Source of the DNA: an uncultured Ruminococcus sp.
GTDB taxonomy: Bacteria; Bacillota; Clostridia; Oscillospirales; Ruminococcaceae
Length of the DNA: 43,766 nt
Assembly (NCBI RefSeq): GCF_946415235.1
Contig: NZ_CAMKRR010000016.1
Span: forward strand, 1 to 43,766
Direction: 5' to 3'
Positions 6,361-15,548 of this stretch are shown here, in pieces; within the stretch, counting starts at the first letter, position 1, and each line of letters starts with the position of its first letter. The position numbers and the translations under genes were made by a program. The notes below the pieces were generated by a model. That model saw nothing but the letters and a program-made list of their open reading frames with translations, did no database searches and was not told where the DNA came from.

Positions 6361-8016
6361 TTATTCTATTGAAATAATGTAGTAGTAAACAGGCTGACCG
6401 CCGTTTACGAGCATTACCTCTATCTTGTCGCCCAGCTTGGACTGTATGAACTTCTGGAGCTCCTCGGCGTTTTCCTCAGATACGTCTGCGCCGTGGATAA
6501 GGGTTACATAGTTCACATCGCCCTTTGCGAGCTTCTTCACGAGCTTGTATGTAGCCTTGTTTATATCACGCTCGGTGAATGAGAGCTTGCCGTTATCGAG
6601 AGCAAGTATCTCGCCCTCTTTTATCTGATGGCCCTCAAATTCCGAATTCCTTGCGGCAAAGGTGATAAGTCCCGTCGAGACCTTCTCAAATGCCTTTGTC
6701 ATATCCTTGCGGTTATCGTTAAGGCTGCGGCTGTCGTCAAATGCCAGCATTGCTGCTATACCCTGAGGTATAGTCCTTGTCTGGAGCACACAGACCTTTC
6801 TGTCCGTGAGCTTTACAGCCTGTTCTGCTGCCATGATTATGTTCTTGTTGTTCGGGAGCACGAATACCGTATTCGCGGGAGTTTTCAGTATAGCGCGGAG
6901 TATATCGTCTGTAGAGGGGTTCATGGTCTGACCGCCCTTGACTACAACATCTGCGCCGAGGTCCGTGAACATGGCTTCAAGACCGTGACCTGCCGCAACT
7001 GCAACAAAGCCGAATTCCTTCTCGGGCTCTGCGGGAGTAAGTCCCTCCTCGGCAGCTCTTGCGTCCTTGACCTTGTTTTCGTGCTGTATACGCATATTCT
7101 CTATCTTCGGGCGCGGATCGTTGGTGAAGTGGCCGAACTCAAGCCCCTTCTGTATAGCCTTGCCCGGATTGTCCGTATGTACGTGGACCTTGATTATCTT
7201 TTCATCGTCAACTACCACTACGCAGTCGCCGATAGTCTCAAGGTAAGCCCTGAGAATTGACGCATCGGGGCAGCCGCTCTCCTTTTCGAGCATGAATTCC
7301 GTACAGTATGTAAATGTGATATCGTCGTCGTACTCGCTTACGGCTGTTCTGAAGGAATCGGACGAGGTCTCCTGAGCAGCGGGAGCCTCCTCGGGCTCGG
7401 CTATCTTTCCGCCTGCGAATACATCGCACATAGCTCTGAATATTATGCACAGACCCTTTCCGCCTGCGTCAACGACTCCTGCCTTTTTGAGCTGCGGGAG
7501 CATATCCGTGGTCTTTGCAAGCGTAGCCTCAGCTTCATCGCAGACCTCTTCCCAGAATGCGACTTCATCATTGGTCTCGGCGCATATCTCGTTTGCCTTT
7601 GCTGCGGCAGCCTTGACTACCGTGAGGATAGTACCCTCAACAGGCTTCATCACAGCCTTGTATGCAGCCTCCACGCCGAATTGCAGAGCGTCGCTGAAGT
7701 TCTCGCTTTTGGCTTCCTTACAGTCTGCAAGTCCCTTTGAAAATCCTCTGAATATAAGTGAAAGTATAACGCCCGAGTTTCCTCTTGCGCCTCTCAGAAA
7801 TGCCGAAGCTGCTGTGGAAGCTACCTCGGATACGGGAGCCTTTGAGTCAAGGCGCTTAAGCTCTGCTATAGAGTTGCCTATGGTCATTGACATATTAGTT
7901 CCTGTATCGCCGTCGGGAACGGGGTATACATTCAGCTCATCGACCTCGCGCTTTCTGTTTGCAATGGTAACAGCTGCGGAGATTATCGCATCTCTGAGTA
8001 AAGAACCGTTTATCAC
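6361..8016 (-). CDS. fakA: Fatty acid kinase catalytic subunit FakA (YloV; DAK2/DhaL domain)
   Basis: A 551-aa cytosolic kinase that phosphorylates fatty acids presented by FakB (DegV-like) proteins, feeding acyl-phosphate into phospholipid synthesis. The N-terminal DhaL-type domain shows NVYPVPDGDTGTNMS with the Mg-binding Asp35 and Asp37, and GARGNSGVILS. The middle domain has the conserved FTYCTEFML, and a DegV-like C-terminal domain contains LPNNKNIIMAAEQA. The start is placed at GTG 8016 because GGAGG lies 8 nt upstream; an in-frame TTG at 8031 overlaps that site. It follows the Asp23-like gene, the classical yloU-yloV pair. No fakB is visible in the window. Confidence 0.94.
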   Translation of the reverse strand: MINGSLLRDAIISAAVTIANRKREVDELNVYPVPDGDTGTNMSMTIGNSIAELKRLDSKAPVSEVASTAASAFLRGARGNSGVILSLIFRGFSKGLADCKEAKSENFSDALQFGVEAAYKAVMKPVEGTILTVVKAAAAKANEICAETNDEVAFWEEVCDEAEATLAKTTDMLPQLKKAGVVDAGGKGLCIIFRAMCDVFAGGKIAEPEEAPAAQETSSDSFRTAVSEYDDDITFTYCTEFMLEKESGCPDASILRAYLETIGDCVVVVDDEKIIKVHVHTDNPGKAIQKGLEFGHFTNDPRPKIENMRIQHENKVKDARAAEEGLTPAEPEKEFGFVAVAAGHGLEAMFTDLGADVVVKGGQTMNPSTDDILRAILKTPANTVFVLPNNKNIIMAAEQAVKLTDRKVCVLQTRTIPQGIAAMLAFDDSRSLNDNRKDMTKAFEKVSTGLITFAARNSEFEGHQIKEGEILALDNGKLSFTERDINKATYKLVKKLAKGDVNYVTLIHGADVSEENAEELQKFIQSKLGDKIEVMLVNGGQPVYYYIISIE

Positions 8017-8059
8017 AGTTAAATCCTCCAATTCTGTAAACAGGTAAGACCTTTACGTA

Positions 8060-8419
8060 TCAAGCGTTAAGATCGTCAACGTATACGTTGACCTTGTGGA
8101 CATTTATTCCTGCCGCTTCCTCCAATGTGAAGCTGACCTTATGAGTAATGCTGTTTACGGCTGCAGTGATATTAGTACCATATGTCACTTTGATATGCAG
8201 GTCTACGATAAGACCTCCGTCCTTATCGGTGCGTATCAGTACTCCCTTGTTCTTTCTGAAAGCCTTTCCTGCTGTAAGAGCGGAAACGGCAGAACGGAAG
8301 GTGCTGACATTGCTCACGTCCGCAACGCCGAAGCAGTCGCTGACAGCGTGCTTTACCAGTTCTTTGAGATAATTCTCCGAAATAGTTATCTTTCCGATAT
8401 GATTTTCAAAGTCTACCAT
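8060..8419 (-). CDS. Asp23/Gls24 family envelope stress protein (YloU-like)
   Basis: A 119-aa small alpha/beta protein matching the Asp23/Gls24 family: GKITISENYLKELVKHAV near the N-terminus, a central VDLHIKVTYGTNI strand region and a C-terminal VNVYVDDL. Family members are cytosolic and associate with the membrane; yloU is regularly found next to fakA. The start at 8419 is chosen because the domain begins there and AGGAG lies 10 nt upstream. It is the first gene of a two-gene operon, and the 43-bp gap to fakA contains no terminator. Confidence 0.92.
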   Translation of the reverse strand: MVDFENHIGKITISENYLKELVKHAVSDCFGVADVSNVSTFRSAVSALTAGKAFRKNKGVLIRTDKDGGLIVDLHIKVTYGTNITAAVNSITHKVSFTLEEAAGINVHKVNVYVDDLNA

Positions 8420-8478
8420 GTGGTCATCACTCCTTTGGTAAAAATTCTGCGGCGCCAAAAAAGACCGCTATCTAAATA

Positions 8479-8507
8479 ATTATATCACAAACTTATTTGA
8501 TTTACAA
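8479..8507 (-). promoter_or_regulatory. Promoter of the yloU-fakA operon
   Basis: On the minus strand a perfect TATAAT (8479-8484) is preceded at 17 bp by TTGTAA (8502-8507). It lies about 60 bp upstream of the Asp23-like start. Confidence 0.75.
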
Positions 8508-8530
8508 GTCCCGAACGGAAGAATATTTTG

Positions 8531-8567
8531 AAAAAACTGCCGCAGCGCAGAAAATGCGTCACGGCAG
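8531..8567 (-). terminator. Terminator of the MutS-like gene
   Basis: On the minus strand CTGCCG...CGGCAG with an inner GACGCA/TGCGCT arm and a TTTTC loop is followed by TTTTTT. It begins about 20 bp after the stop of the MutS-like gene and ends just before the yloU promoter. Confidence 0.88.
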
Positions 8568-8585
8568 GCGGTGATAGGCGGCATA

Positions 8586-10226
8586 TCACAGCTCCGAAAG
8601 TGCTGAGCTGACTATCTCATCGGGGAAACCGATAACGCTCAGAAGCTTTATTGCGTTGCTTGAGCGGCATATGCCCTTGTGTATCCTGTAATCGAAAATT
8701 ATGTCGTCTTCGTCCAGCTTTTCGCAGAAATAGCAGTTGTCATATATTCCCTCGAAGGCTTCCGCAAGCTCGATATCGTGGGTCGCTGCCATGAGTATGC
8801 AGTTCTCACTGTTGAAATAGCGGAGCACAGCCTTTGAAGCGGCTATCCTCTCCTTTGTGTTGGTGCCCTTGAGTATCTCGTCTATGGCAAGGAAAAGGAG
8901 CTTTCCCTGCTTTACGCACTCTGTCATACGTTTGAGGTACTTTATCTCGCGGATATAGTAGCTCTCCCCCGAGGCGAGGTCGTCACGCACAGCCATTGAC
9001 GTTATGACGCCGTAGCGGGGCACACAGGCGGACTCCGCCGTGCAGGTGCATATGGTCTGTGCAAGTATAAGATTTATGGCAACCGACTTGATGAATGTGG
9101 ATTTTCCCGAGGCATTCGAGCCCGTAAGTATCATATTCCTCTCCTGAGTGATGTCGTTTGCCACGGGATCGGAGAGCATCGGGTGGAAAACTCCCCTGAA
9201 TTCAAGCTTCTTTCCTTCAACGATCTCGGGGACGCAGTATGCGTCAAGGCTCTTCCTGAACGAAGCTATTGCTATTGAGCAGTCGATATCCCCCACAAAT
9301 CGGTGTACCTTAAGATAGTCCTCTTTTTTGTCCGAGATCTCGTCCAGACCTTTACTATATAGTATCATATCCAGCATAAGAGGTCCTGTGGCATAGGAAA
9401 TGATCGTGGACAGCAGATCGTCTGAGCTCATCATGCTCTTTTGCATATTCAGCATATTCATGATGGCAGCAGCTTTTTTCAGCTTCTTAAGGCTGCCACT
9501 GACCTCTCCCGAGAGCTCGGGGACTATACTGCTTATGGAAAAGCCTGCGTTTATGGCAAGCCCCATTGAGAAAAGGGACTCCAGCCTTGTTTCAAAGCTT
9601 TGCCTGAGGAAAATATGTATCACAAGGTTAAGAAGATAGTTCCCGAGGCAGAGCATGAGCAGGAACGGACTTCTCAGGATCAGTCCGAGAACTCCGAGTG
9701 TGACAAGAGAAATGAGCAGAATGGGATACACCTGTCTGTACGGGAGCTGTCCCGTTCCCGCATCATCTGCTATATTTACGGAATAATAGCCGTTTATGGG
9801 CTTGCCGACGTTGTGGAGGAGCTTCCTCACACTTTGGCGCTTTTCCTCATTCTTGTCGAAAAACTCGGCGGTATCTCCGTAACTGACTGCATTTGGAGCG
9901 TTGTCGCTAAGTATATGCATGGACGAATAGAGGCACTGCTCCCCCGCAAAGCTGTCGGTATGGTCGGCGCGGACAAAGACCGACTTCATATCGAGGTCGT
10001 CCCATGTGACCCCGTCCACAAGCTCCGAGGAGCTGTAATTTTTCTTTTCGATTTCGTAAAGCAGTGCTATGGCTTCCATTCTGTCAAGAACGTCGTCCTT
10101 TACGCGCTTTCTGTCACCGTAGGAATGACGAAGATAGTATTCCACGGCTTTTTTGTTCCTGATGCTGATAATTGCCGTAATGAGTATGACTGCTGCAATT
10201 ACGGCAGGTATCAAGATGATCTTCAT
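8586..10226 (-). CDS. Membrane-anchored MutS-family ATPase
   Basis: A 546-aa protein with a C-terminal MutS-type ABC ATPase: Walker A LTGSNASGKSTFIKS, Walker B LLFLAIDEILKGTN, and the following AATHDIELAE His. MutS proper is about 850 aa and has mismatch-recognition and connector domains; these are absent. The N-terminus is instead a transmembrane helix (about residues 3-21), and a second hydrophobic block (about residues 170-212) can span the membrane twice. A helical lever/core region lies between. Canonical mismatch repair is therefore unlikely. GGGAGTGG lies 6-7 nt before the ATG. It is monocistronic and divergent from polA. Its function is unknown. Confidence 0.85.
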   Translation of the reverse strand: MKIILIPAVIAAVILITAIISIRNKKAVEYYLRHSYGDRKRVKDDVLDRMEAIALLYEIEKKNYSSSELVDGVTWDDLDMKSVFVRADHTDSFAGEQCLYSSMHILSDNAPNAVSYGDTAEFFDKNEEKRQSVRKLLHNVGKPINGYYSVNIADDAGTGQLPYRQVYPILLISLVTLGVLGLILRSPFLLMLCLGNYLLNLVIHIFLRQSFETRLESLFSMGLAINAGFSISSIVPELSGEVSGSLKKLKKAAAIMNMLNMQKSMMSSDDLLSTIISYATGPLMLDMILYSKGLDEISDKKEDYLKVHRFVGDIDCSIAIASFRKSLDAYCVPEIVEGKKLEFRGVFHPMLSDPVANDITQERNMILTGSNASGKSTFIKSVAINLILAQTICTCTAESACVPRYGVITSMAVRDDLASGESYYIREIKYLKRMTECVKQGKLLFLAIDEILKGTNTKERIAASKAVLRYFNSENCILMAATHDIELAEAFEGIYDNCYFCEKLDEDDIIFDYRIHKGICRSSNAIKLLSVIGFPDEIVSSALSEL

Positions 10227-10257
10227 ATTTTACCACTCCCGATATATCATTTTATTT

Positions 10258-10286
10258 ATTATATCATCTGTAGAAAATAATTTCAA
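10258..10286 (-). promoter_or_regulatory. Promoter of the MutS-like gene
   Basis: On the minus strand TTGAAA (10281-10286) and TATAAT (10258-10263) are 17 bp apart. The start codon is about 32 bp downstream. Confidence 0.85.
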
Positions 10287-10377
10287 GTTTTCGTCAATTT
10301 TGACTATTTGTTGCACAAATAAACAAAAAAATTCAAAAATTTTATACGTCATTACACAAAAAAATCTATCTTCCGTA

Positions 10378-10406
10378 TTGATTATTATAAAAAATTATGG
10401 TATCAT
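10378..10406 (+). promoter_or_regulatory. Promoter of the polA operon
   Basis: TTGATT (10378-10383) and TATCAT (10401-10406) are separated by 17 bp. They lie about 75 bp before the polA start, divergent from the promoter of the MutS-like gene. Confidence 0.75.
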
Positions 10407-10479
10407 AGTAACTAAGCAATCAAAAATAACGATATACGGTTCAAATGTCGGACCAATACACTTACTCACGGAGGTCACA

Positions 10480-13017
10480 ATGAAGCTTCTCGCAATAGAC
10501 GGCAACAGCATTCTCAACAGAGCTTTCTACGGAATAAAGCTGCTCACAAACAAGAAAGGGCAATTTACCAACGCAATTTTCGGTTTCATGAACATCTATC
10601 TGCGTAACACAGAGGATGTGAAGCCTGACGCGGTGGCGGTCGCATTTGACCTGCGGACGCCTACCTTCCGCCATAAGGCTGTCTCCTACTACAAGGCGAA
10701 CCGAAAGGGTATGCCCCCCGAACTTGCAGAGCAGCTCCCGAAAGTCAAAGAGCTGCTGACGCTAATGGGCGTAAAGGTCGTGGAATGTGAGGGCTACGAG
10801 GCGGACGACGTTCTCGGCACTCTCTCAAAGCTGTGCTCCGACAGCGGCAACGAGTGCTACGTGCTCACGGGCGACCGTGACAGCTTGCAGCTTATCGACG
10901 ACAAGGTCACTGTCATACTTGCAACGAACAAGGAGAATATCTGCTATACTCCCGAAAGATTTAAGGAGGACTACGGCTTTGAGCCCATAAAGCTCATCGA
11001 CCTTAAGGCTCTCATGGGAGACAGCTCGGATAATATCCCCGGTGTTGCAGGTATCGGCGAAAAGACCGCTTCGGCGCTCATAAAGGAGTACGGCTGCATT
11101 GAGGCCCTCTATGAGAAGTATGAGGAGTCCTCCCTCACAAAGGGCGTAAAAGCCAAGCTTGCGGCAGGAGCTGAGTCCGCAAAGGAGAGCAAATGGCTGG
11201 CGACTATAGTCCGTGATGCTCCCATCGACAAGGAGCTCGGAGATTACAGGCTCGGTGAACCCGATAAGGCTGCCATAGGACGTATGCTCACAGAGCTGGA
11301 AATGTTCAAGCTCCTTGATAAGCTGGGCATAAACGCCGCCGAGAGCACCAATTCCGCTCCCGAGGCAAGGGCTGAGGAAGCAGAGGCGATAAACGCAGAG
11401 GTAAGCGCTCTCACAGAGGATATCATAAAAGGACTCGACCAATGCGAGTACCTTTTCCGCGAAGGGAAGCTGTCTGTCCGCAGCGGCAGCAGCGTTTATG
11501 AGACAGAGGACGAAAAGCTCATACTGGCATTTTTTTCATCGGACTGCGGCAAATCCACAGATGACGCAAAGGCACATTACCGCTGGGCTATGTCTCGTGG
11601 GGGCGAGCTGAAAAACCTGCGTAATGACGCTTCCATATGCGGCTATCTGCTGAACACTTCAGCCTCGGATTACGCCGTGGATAAGCTCTGCGCCGAGTAC
11701 GGAACGCACTACTACAGCGAAAACGGCGAGCTTGCGGAGCTGCTGTCACTGCACGGACTTATCGGTAAACTGAGAGCCGAGATAGAGTCCGAGGGCATGA
11801 CAGAGCTTCTCGAAAAGGTGGAGCTCCCGCTGACAGAGGTGCTCGCTTCCATGGAGGACAGCGGCATACTCATCGACAGGAAAGGCGTTGAGGACTTCGG
11901 AGTATATCTTTCGGAGATGATCGAGGAAACTCAGCAGATGATATACGACGAGGCAGGACACGAGTTCAATATTTCTTCTCCAAAGCAGCTGGGAACAGTG
12001 CTTTTTGAGGAAATGGGACTGCCTGCAAAGAAAAAGACCAAAAGCGGCTATTCCACAAATGCGGAGGTGCTTGAGGAGCTGAGAAATTACGCTCCCATTG
12101 TCGACAACGTGCTCAAGTACAGACAGTACACAAAGCTGAATTCCACATATGTTGCGGGACTTCTCGACAAAACAGCACCTGACGGACGCATACACACATG
12201 GTTCAGACAGACCGAAACAAGGACGGGACGAATCAGCTCCACAGAGCCGAATATGCAGAATATCCCCGTCCGCACAGAGCTGGGAGCGCAGATGAGAAAG
12301 TTCTTCACTGCCGATGAAGGGAAGGTACTTATCGACGCCGATTACAGTCAGATCGAGCTGCGCGTCATGGCTCACCTATGCGGTGACGAGAATATGGCGG
12401 AAGCCTTCAATTCGGGTGAGGATATACACGCCTCAACTGCGGCACAGGTATTCGATATGCCGCTGTTCATGGTGACTCCCGAGATGCGAAGCGCCGCAAA
12501 AGCCGTAAACTTCGGTATCATCTACGGTATCGGAGCATTCTCCCTTGCAAAGGATATCGGTACCTCTGTACAGAAGGCAAAGAAATATATCGCCGATTAC
12601 CTTGCAAAATACCCTAAAGTAAACAGCTTCATGGAAACCACAGTGGACAATGCATTCAGGGACGGCTATGTTACTACTATGTTCGGCAGAAAACGCCGTA
12701 TCCCCGAGCTTTCATCGTCCAACAAAATGTTACAGGCGGCAGGCAAGCGTATCGCAATGAATACGCCCGTTCAGGGTACAGCCGCAGATCTCATAAAAAT
12801 AGCAATGATAAACGTATATAACCGCCTCAAAGCCGAAAAACTCAACGCTAAGCTCATACTGCAGGTACACGACGAGCTTATCATCGAGTCAGACATCGCC
12901 TGCGCCGACAGGTGTGCGGAGCTTCTCAGGGAGGAAATGCAGGGCGTTTACGATATGAGAGTTCCCCTCGCAGTCGATGTTCATCAGGGCAAGAGCTGGT
13001 ACGACGCAAAGGGCTGA
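10480..13017 (+). CDS. polA: DNA polymerase I
   Basis: An 845-aa repair and Okazaki-fragment polymerase. The N-terminal 5'-nuclease domain is complete (AVAFDLRTPTFRHK, EGYEADDVLGTL, DSSDNIPGVAGIGEKTA). The family A polymerase domain carries motif A DADYSQIELRVMAHL (about residue 620), motif B AAKAVNFGIIYG and motif C QVHDELIIE (about residue 796). The middle domain lacks the FDTET motif of an active 3'-5' exonuclease, so proofreading is predicted absent, as in several Firmicute Pol I enzymes. The start at ATG 10480 is supported by GGAGG 5 nt upstream; an upstream in-frame extension crosses the promoter and is not credible. The next gene begins 5 nt after its stop. Confidence 0.97.
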   Translation: MKLLAIDGNSILNRAFYGIKLLTNKKGQFTNAIFGFMNIYLRNTEDVKPDAVAVAFDLRTPTFRHKAVSYYKANRKGMPPELAEQLPKVKELLTLMGVKVVECEGYEADDVLGTLSKLCSDSGNECYVLTGDRDSLQLIDDKVTVILATNKENICYTPERFKEDYGFEPIKLIDLKALMGDSSDNIPGVAGIGEKTASALIKEYGCIEALYEKYEESSLTKGVKAKLAAGAESAKESKWLATIVRDAPIDKELGDYRLGEPDKAAIGRMLTELEMFKLLDKLGINAAESTNSAPEARAEEAEAINAEVSALTEDIIKGLDQCEYLFREGKLSVRSGSSVYETEDEKLILAFFSSDCGKSTDDAKAHYRWAMSRGGELKNLRNDASICGYLLNTSASDYAVDKLCAEYGTHYYSENGELAELLSLHGLIGKLRAEIESEGMTELLEKVELPLTEVLASMEDSGILIDRKGVEDFGVYLSEMIEETQQMIYDEAGHEFNISSPKQLGTVLFEEMGLPAKKKTKSGYSTNAEVLEELRNYAPIVDNVLKYRQYTKLNSTYVAGLLDKTAPDGRIHTWFRQTETRTGRISSTEPNMQNIPVRTELGAQMRKFFTADEGKVLIDADYSQIELRVMAHLCGDENMAEAFNSGEDIHASTAAQVFDMPLFMVTPEMRSAAKAVNFGIIYGIGAFSLAKDIGTSVQKAKKYIADYLAKYPKVNSFMETTVDNAFRDGYVTTMFGRKRRIPELSSSNKMLQAAGKRIAMNTPVQGTAADLIKIAMINVYNRLKAEKLNAKLILQVHDELIIESDIACADRCAELLREEMQGVYDMRVPLAVDVHQGKSWYDAKG

Positions 13018-13022
13018 TAATT

Positions 13023-13481
13023 ATGTTTAAATTTAATCTTAAGAGGATCACAGAAGACTTTCCGTTATGTATATTTGAAGAGCTCTCCGAGCTCGATCAC
13101 GAGTGCTTTGACTCGGAAAACTGGTCGGCACAGGATTTTATCTCGGAGGCCGCTATGCCTACCGGCATAGTTATCGCAGTATACTGTATGTCAGAGCCCG
13201 CAGGTGTACTTGCAGGCTTCAATTCGTCCGATACGGGCGAGATACTGACACTTGCGATCGCCAAGAAGTTTCGCAGAAAGGGCATCGCAACAATGCTCCT
13301 CAACGACTTTTTCTCAGGTCTCCCGAAAGAGGTTGAGACAATAGCTCTTGAGGTAAGACATTCAAATGAAGCCGCTATATCCCTTTATGAGGGCTTCGGC
13401 TTTAAAAAGGCGGGGATCCGCAAGAGATTTTACAGCGATCCCGTCGAGGATGCGGATGTAATGGTCCGCAAACTTGCTTAA
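13023..13481 (+). CDS. rimI: Ribosomal-protein-alanine N-acetyltransferase (RimI-like GNAT)
   Basis: A 152-aa GNAT-fold acetyltransferase. The acetyl-CoA loop is KKFRRKGIATMLLNDF (the R/QxxGxA motif), and the C-terminal SNEAAISLYEGFGFKKAGIR followed by a Tyr-rich tail is typical of RimI. RimI acetylates the N-terminus of ribosomal protein S18. It lies directly before tsaD, as in many bacteria where rimI, tsaB and tsaD cluster; tsaB and tsaE are not in this window. The start at 13023 is chosen because an upstream extension would overlap polA by over 100 bp. Its ribosome binding site, AAAGGG, lies in the end of polA. Confidence 0.9.
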   Translation: MFKFNLKRITEDFPLCIFEELSELDHECFDSENWSAQDFISEAAMPTGIVIAVYCMSEPAGVLAGFNSSDTGEILTLAIAKKFRRKGIATMLLNDFFSGLPKEVETIALEVRHSNEAAISLYEGFGFKKAGIRKRFYSDPVEDADVMVRKLA

Positions 13482-13505
13482 AACACTAAAAGAAGGAATT
13501 ATTTT

Positions 13506-14516
13506 ATGCTTATACTCGGAATAGAAAGCTCCTGCGACGAGACCGCCGCAAGCGTGGTAAAGGACTGCCGTGAGATACTCTCGTCGGTCATATCCACTCA
13601 GATAGAGGAGCACAGGAAATACGGCGGAGTTGTGCCCGAGATCGCTTCACGGCGGCACTGCGAGAATATACTCGGAGTGGTAAGGCAGGCTCTTGATGAG
13701 GCGCAGGTGACCCTTGCGGACCTTGACGGTATCGCCGTTACCTATGCACCCGGTCTTATCGGAGCTCTTCTGGTCGGAGTCAGCTTTGCAAAGGCACTCG
13801 CCATGTCCTCGGGAAAACCGCTCATACCCGTACACCATATCGCAGGTCACATAGCCACAAACTATCTGACCTTCCCCGAGCTTGAACCGCCGTACCTCTG
13901 CCTTGTGGCAAGCGGCGGCCACAGCCATATAATCGAGGTGCTGAGCTATACCAAATTCCGCGTTGCGGGAAGAACTCACGACGACGCGGCAGGAGAGTGC
14001 TTTGACAAGTGCGCCCGTGCAATGGGATTTCCATATCCCGGCGGTGTGCATATCGACAATGCCGCGCAGTCGGGCGACAGGAACGCTTTTAAACTCCCAC
14101 ACCCTGCTGTGGCGGGAAGCGAGTTCGATTTCAGCTTTTCGGGTCTGAAAACGAACGTGATAAATCTGCTCCACAATGCAGAGCAGAAAGGCATTGACAT
14201 AAACAGGAACGACCTTGCCGCAAGCCTGCAGGCGACTATCGCGGATATCCTCACGGACAAGACCATCCGTGCCGCCGAAGCTCTCGGCTATAAAAAGGTC
14301 GCTCTCGCAGGAGGCGTTTCAGCCAATACGGGAGTACGCGCTGCTCTTGCGGAAGCCTGCAATGAGCACTGCTTTGAGTTCTATATGCCCGAAAAGAAGC
14401 TCTGCGGCGACAACGGCGCCATGATAGCCTGTCAGGGAAGCTATAACCTGCTTGCGGGCATCACCGCCGACGAGAGCCTCAACGCAGTGGCTACACTTTC
14501 TATGGAAGATATATGA
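13506..14516 (+). CDS. tsaD: tRNA N6-adenosine threonylcarbamoyltransferase TsaD
   Basis: A 336-aa cytosolic enzyme that transfers threonylcarbamoyl to A37 of ANN-decoding tRNAs (t6A). It opens LILGIESSCDETAASVV. The metal-binding HxxxH is HHIAGH (His111 and His115), the mid motif is LVASGGHSHI, and the C-terminal CGDNGAMIA supplies the metal-binding Asp. Length matches the family. AGAAGGA lies about 10 nt upstream. It is co-directional with rimI (24-bp gap). Confidence 0.97.
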   Translation: MLILGIESSCDETAASVVKDCREILSSVISTQIEEHRKYGGVVPEIASRRHCENILGVVRQALDEAQVTLADLDGIAVTYAPGLIGALLVGVSFAKALAMSSGKPLIPVHHIAGHIATNYLTFPELEPPYLCLVASGGHSHIIEVLSYTKFRVAGRTHDDAAGECFDKCARAMGFPYPGGVHIDNAAQSGDRNAFKLPHPAVAGSEFDFSFSGLKTNVINLLHNAEQKGIDINRNDLAASLQATIADILTDKTIRAAEALGYKKVALAGGVSANTGVRAALAEACNEHCFEFYMPEKKLCGDNGAMIACQGSYNLLAGITADESLNAVATLSMEDI

Positions 14517-14535
14517 TGATAAAGGAGAAGCTGTC

Positions 14536-14745
14536 ATGGGATTTCATTTCAAAAAAAGCTTTAAAATAGGCAAGCTGTTCAAATTCAACAAGAATAAGAA
14601 GGGCGGCAGCATCACTGTTGACGGCCCTACTATAGCGGGCAAAAAGGTTAAGTTCACCGTCAACGACAAGAAAAAAGCCACTGTCAGCCTTCAGGGTACA
14701 GGTATCTCATACGATACCAACTTGGGCGGAAAAAAGAAAAAGTGA
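14536..14745 (+). CDS. Small DUF4236-like basic protein
   Basis: A 69-aa protein opening MGFHFKKSFKIGKLFKFN, with a Gly-rich core ITVDGPTIAGKKVKF and the end LQGTGISYDTNLGGKKKK. This pattern (FxFxKSxKxGxxxxxN, then a GTGxSY strand) matches DUF4236, a small beta-strand domain of unknown function. AAAGGAG lies 8 nt before the ATG. It sits between tsaD and ymdB in an apparent operon, with short gaps on both sides. An upstream extension of the frame would overlap tsaD and is unlikely. Confidence 0.7.
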   Translation: MGFHFKKSFKIGKLFKFNKNKKGGSITVDGPTIAGKKVKFTVNDKKKATVSLQGTGISYDTNLGGKKKK

Positions 14746-14754
14746 CGGAATAAT

Positions 14755-15525
14755 ATGAAAAATCTGCTATTTATCGGTGATGTCGTGGGAAAGGCAGGCT
14801 GCGAGTTCCTCACGGAGAAGCTCGGCGCTCTGAAAAAGGCTCACGATATCGACATTACTATCGTTAACGGTGAAAATTCAGCACAGGGAAACGGAATCAA
14901 CCGTGCCTCTGCGGATATGCTCGTAAGTGCGGGAGCTGACGTCATAACCACGGGAAATCACTCCTTCCGCCACAAGGACGCTATGGAGATATTTGAGTAT
15001 GACTATATCGTGCGCCCCGCAAACTATCCCGAGGGCGGCTGCGTCGGCAGCGGCATCCGCATCATGGACATGGGGGCTTACTCCGTTGCAGTCGTCAACC
15101 TCATGGGAACTGTATATATGGACCCCCTTGACAATCCCTTCAGCACTATGGACAGGCTTCTTGAGGAGATAGATACACCAAATATCTTTGTGGACTTCCA
15201 CGCGGAGGCTACCTCCGAGAAAAAGGCTATGGGACATTACCTTACGGGAAAGGTCAGCGGAGTTTTCGGAACTCATACCCATGTACAGACAGCGGATGAA
15301 TGTATACTCGGCAGCCATACTGCATATATTACCGATGTGGGAATGGTCGGTCCCGAGCTGTCCTGTCTCGGTGTGGACATCAACTCTGCGGTGGACAGGC
15401 TGAGGTTCAGGATGCCCGTGAAATTCCAGGTGGCAGAGGGAGACTGCTTCCTTTGTGGAACTATAGTTAATTTTGATGAAAAATGTGGCAAATCGCACAA
15501 AATAGAAAGAATAATTATAAGATAG
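14755..15525 (+). CDS. ymdB: YmdB-type metallophosphoesterase (TIGR00282 family)
   Basis: A 256-aa cytosolic calcineurin-like phosphodiesterase. Metal-ligand motifs are visible: FIGDVVGKAG (Asp9), VNGENSAQGNGI, TTGNHSF, DFHAEATSEKKAMGHYL and GTHTHVQTADE. B. subtilis YmdB hydrolyses cyclic nucleotides and influences biofilm and sporulation decisions. Here, as in Bacillus, it is followed by spoVS; the usual upstream partner rny (RNase Y) is missing and DUF4236/tsaD take its place. The start is 9 bp after the preceding gene. Confidence 0.94.
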   Translation: MKNLLFIGDVVGKAGCEFLTEKLGALKKAHDIDITIVNGENSAQGNGINRASADMLVSAGADVITTGNHSFRHKDAMEIFEYDYIVRPANYPEGGCVGSGIRIMDMGAYSVAVVNLMGTVYMDPLDNPFSTMDRLLEEIDTPNIFVDFHAEATSEKKAMGHYLTGKVSGVFGTHTHVQTADECILGSHTAYITDVGMVGPELSCLGVDINSAVDRLRFRMPVKFQVAEGDCFLCGTIVNFDEKCGKSHKIERIIIR

Positions 15526-15548
15526 TCTACAAAGTTTGCTAAAAACTA

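Noticed and set aside
10153..10479. 109-residue N-terminal extension of DNA polymerase I
   Set aside because: It crosses the promoter, is A/T-rich with random composition, and lacks a ribosome binding site; polA starts at 10480.
12912..13022. Upstream extension of rimI overlapping polA
   Set aside because: The GNAT domain starts after 13023, and the extension overlaps the polA C-terminus in another frame.
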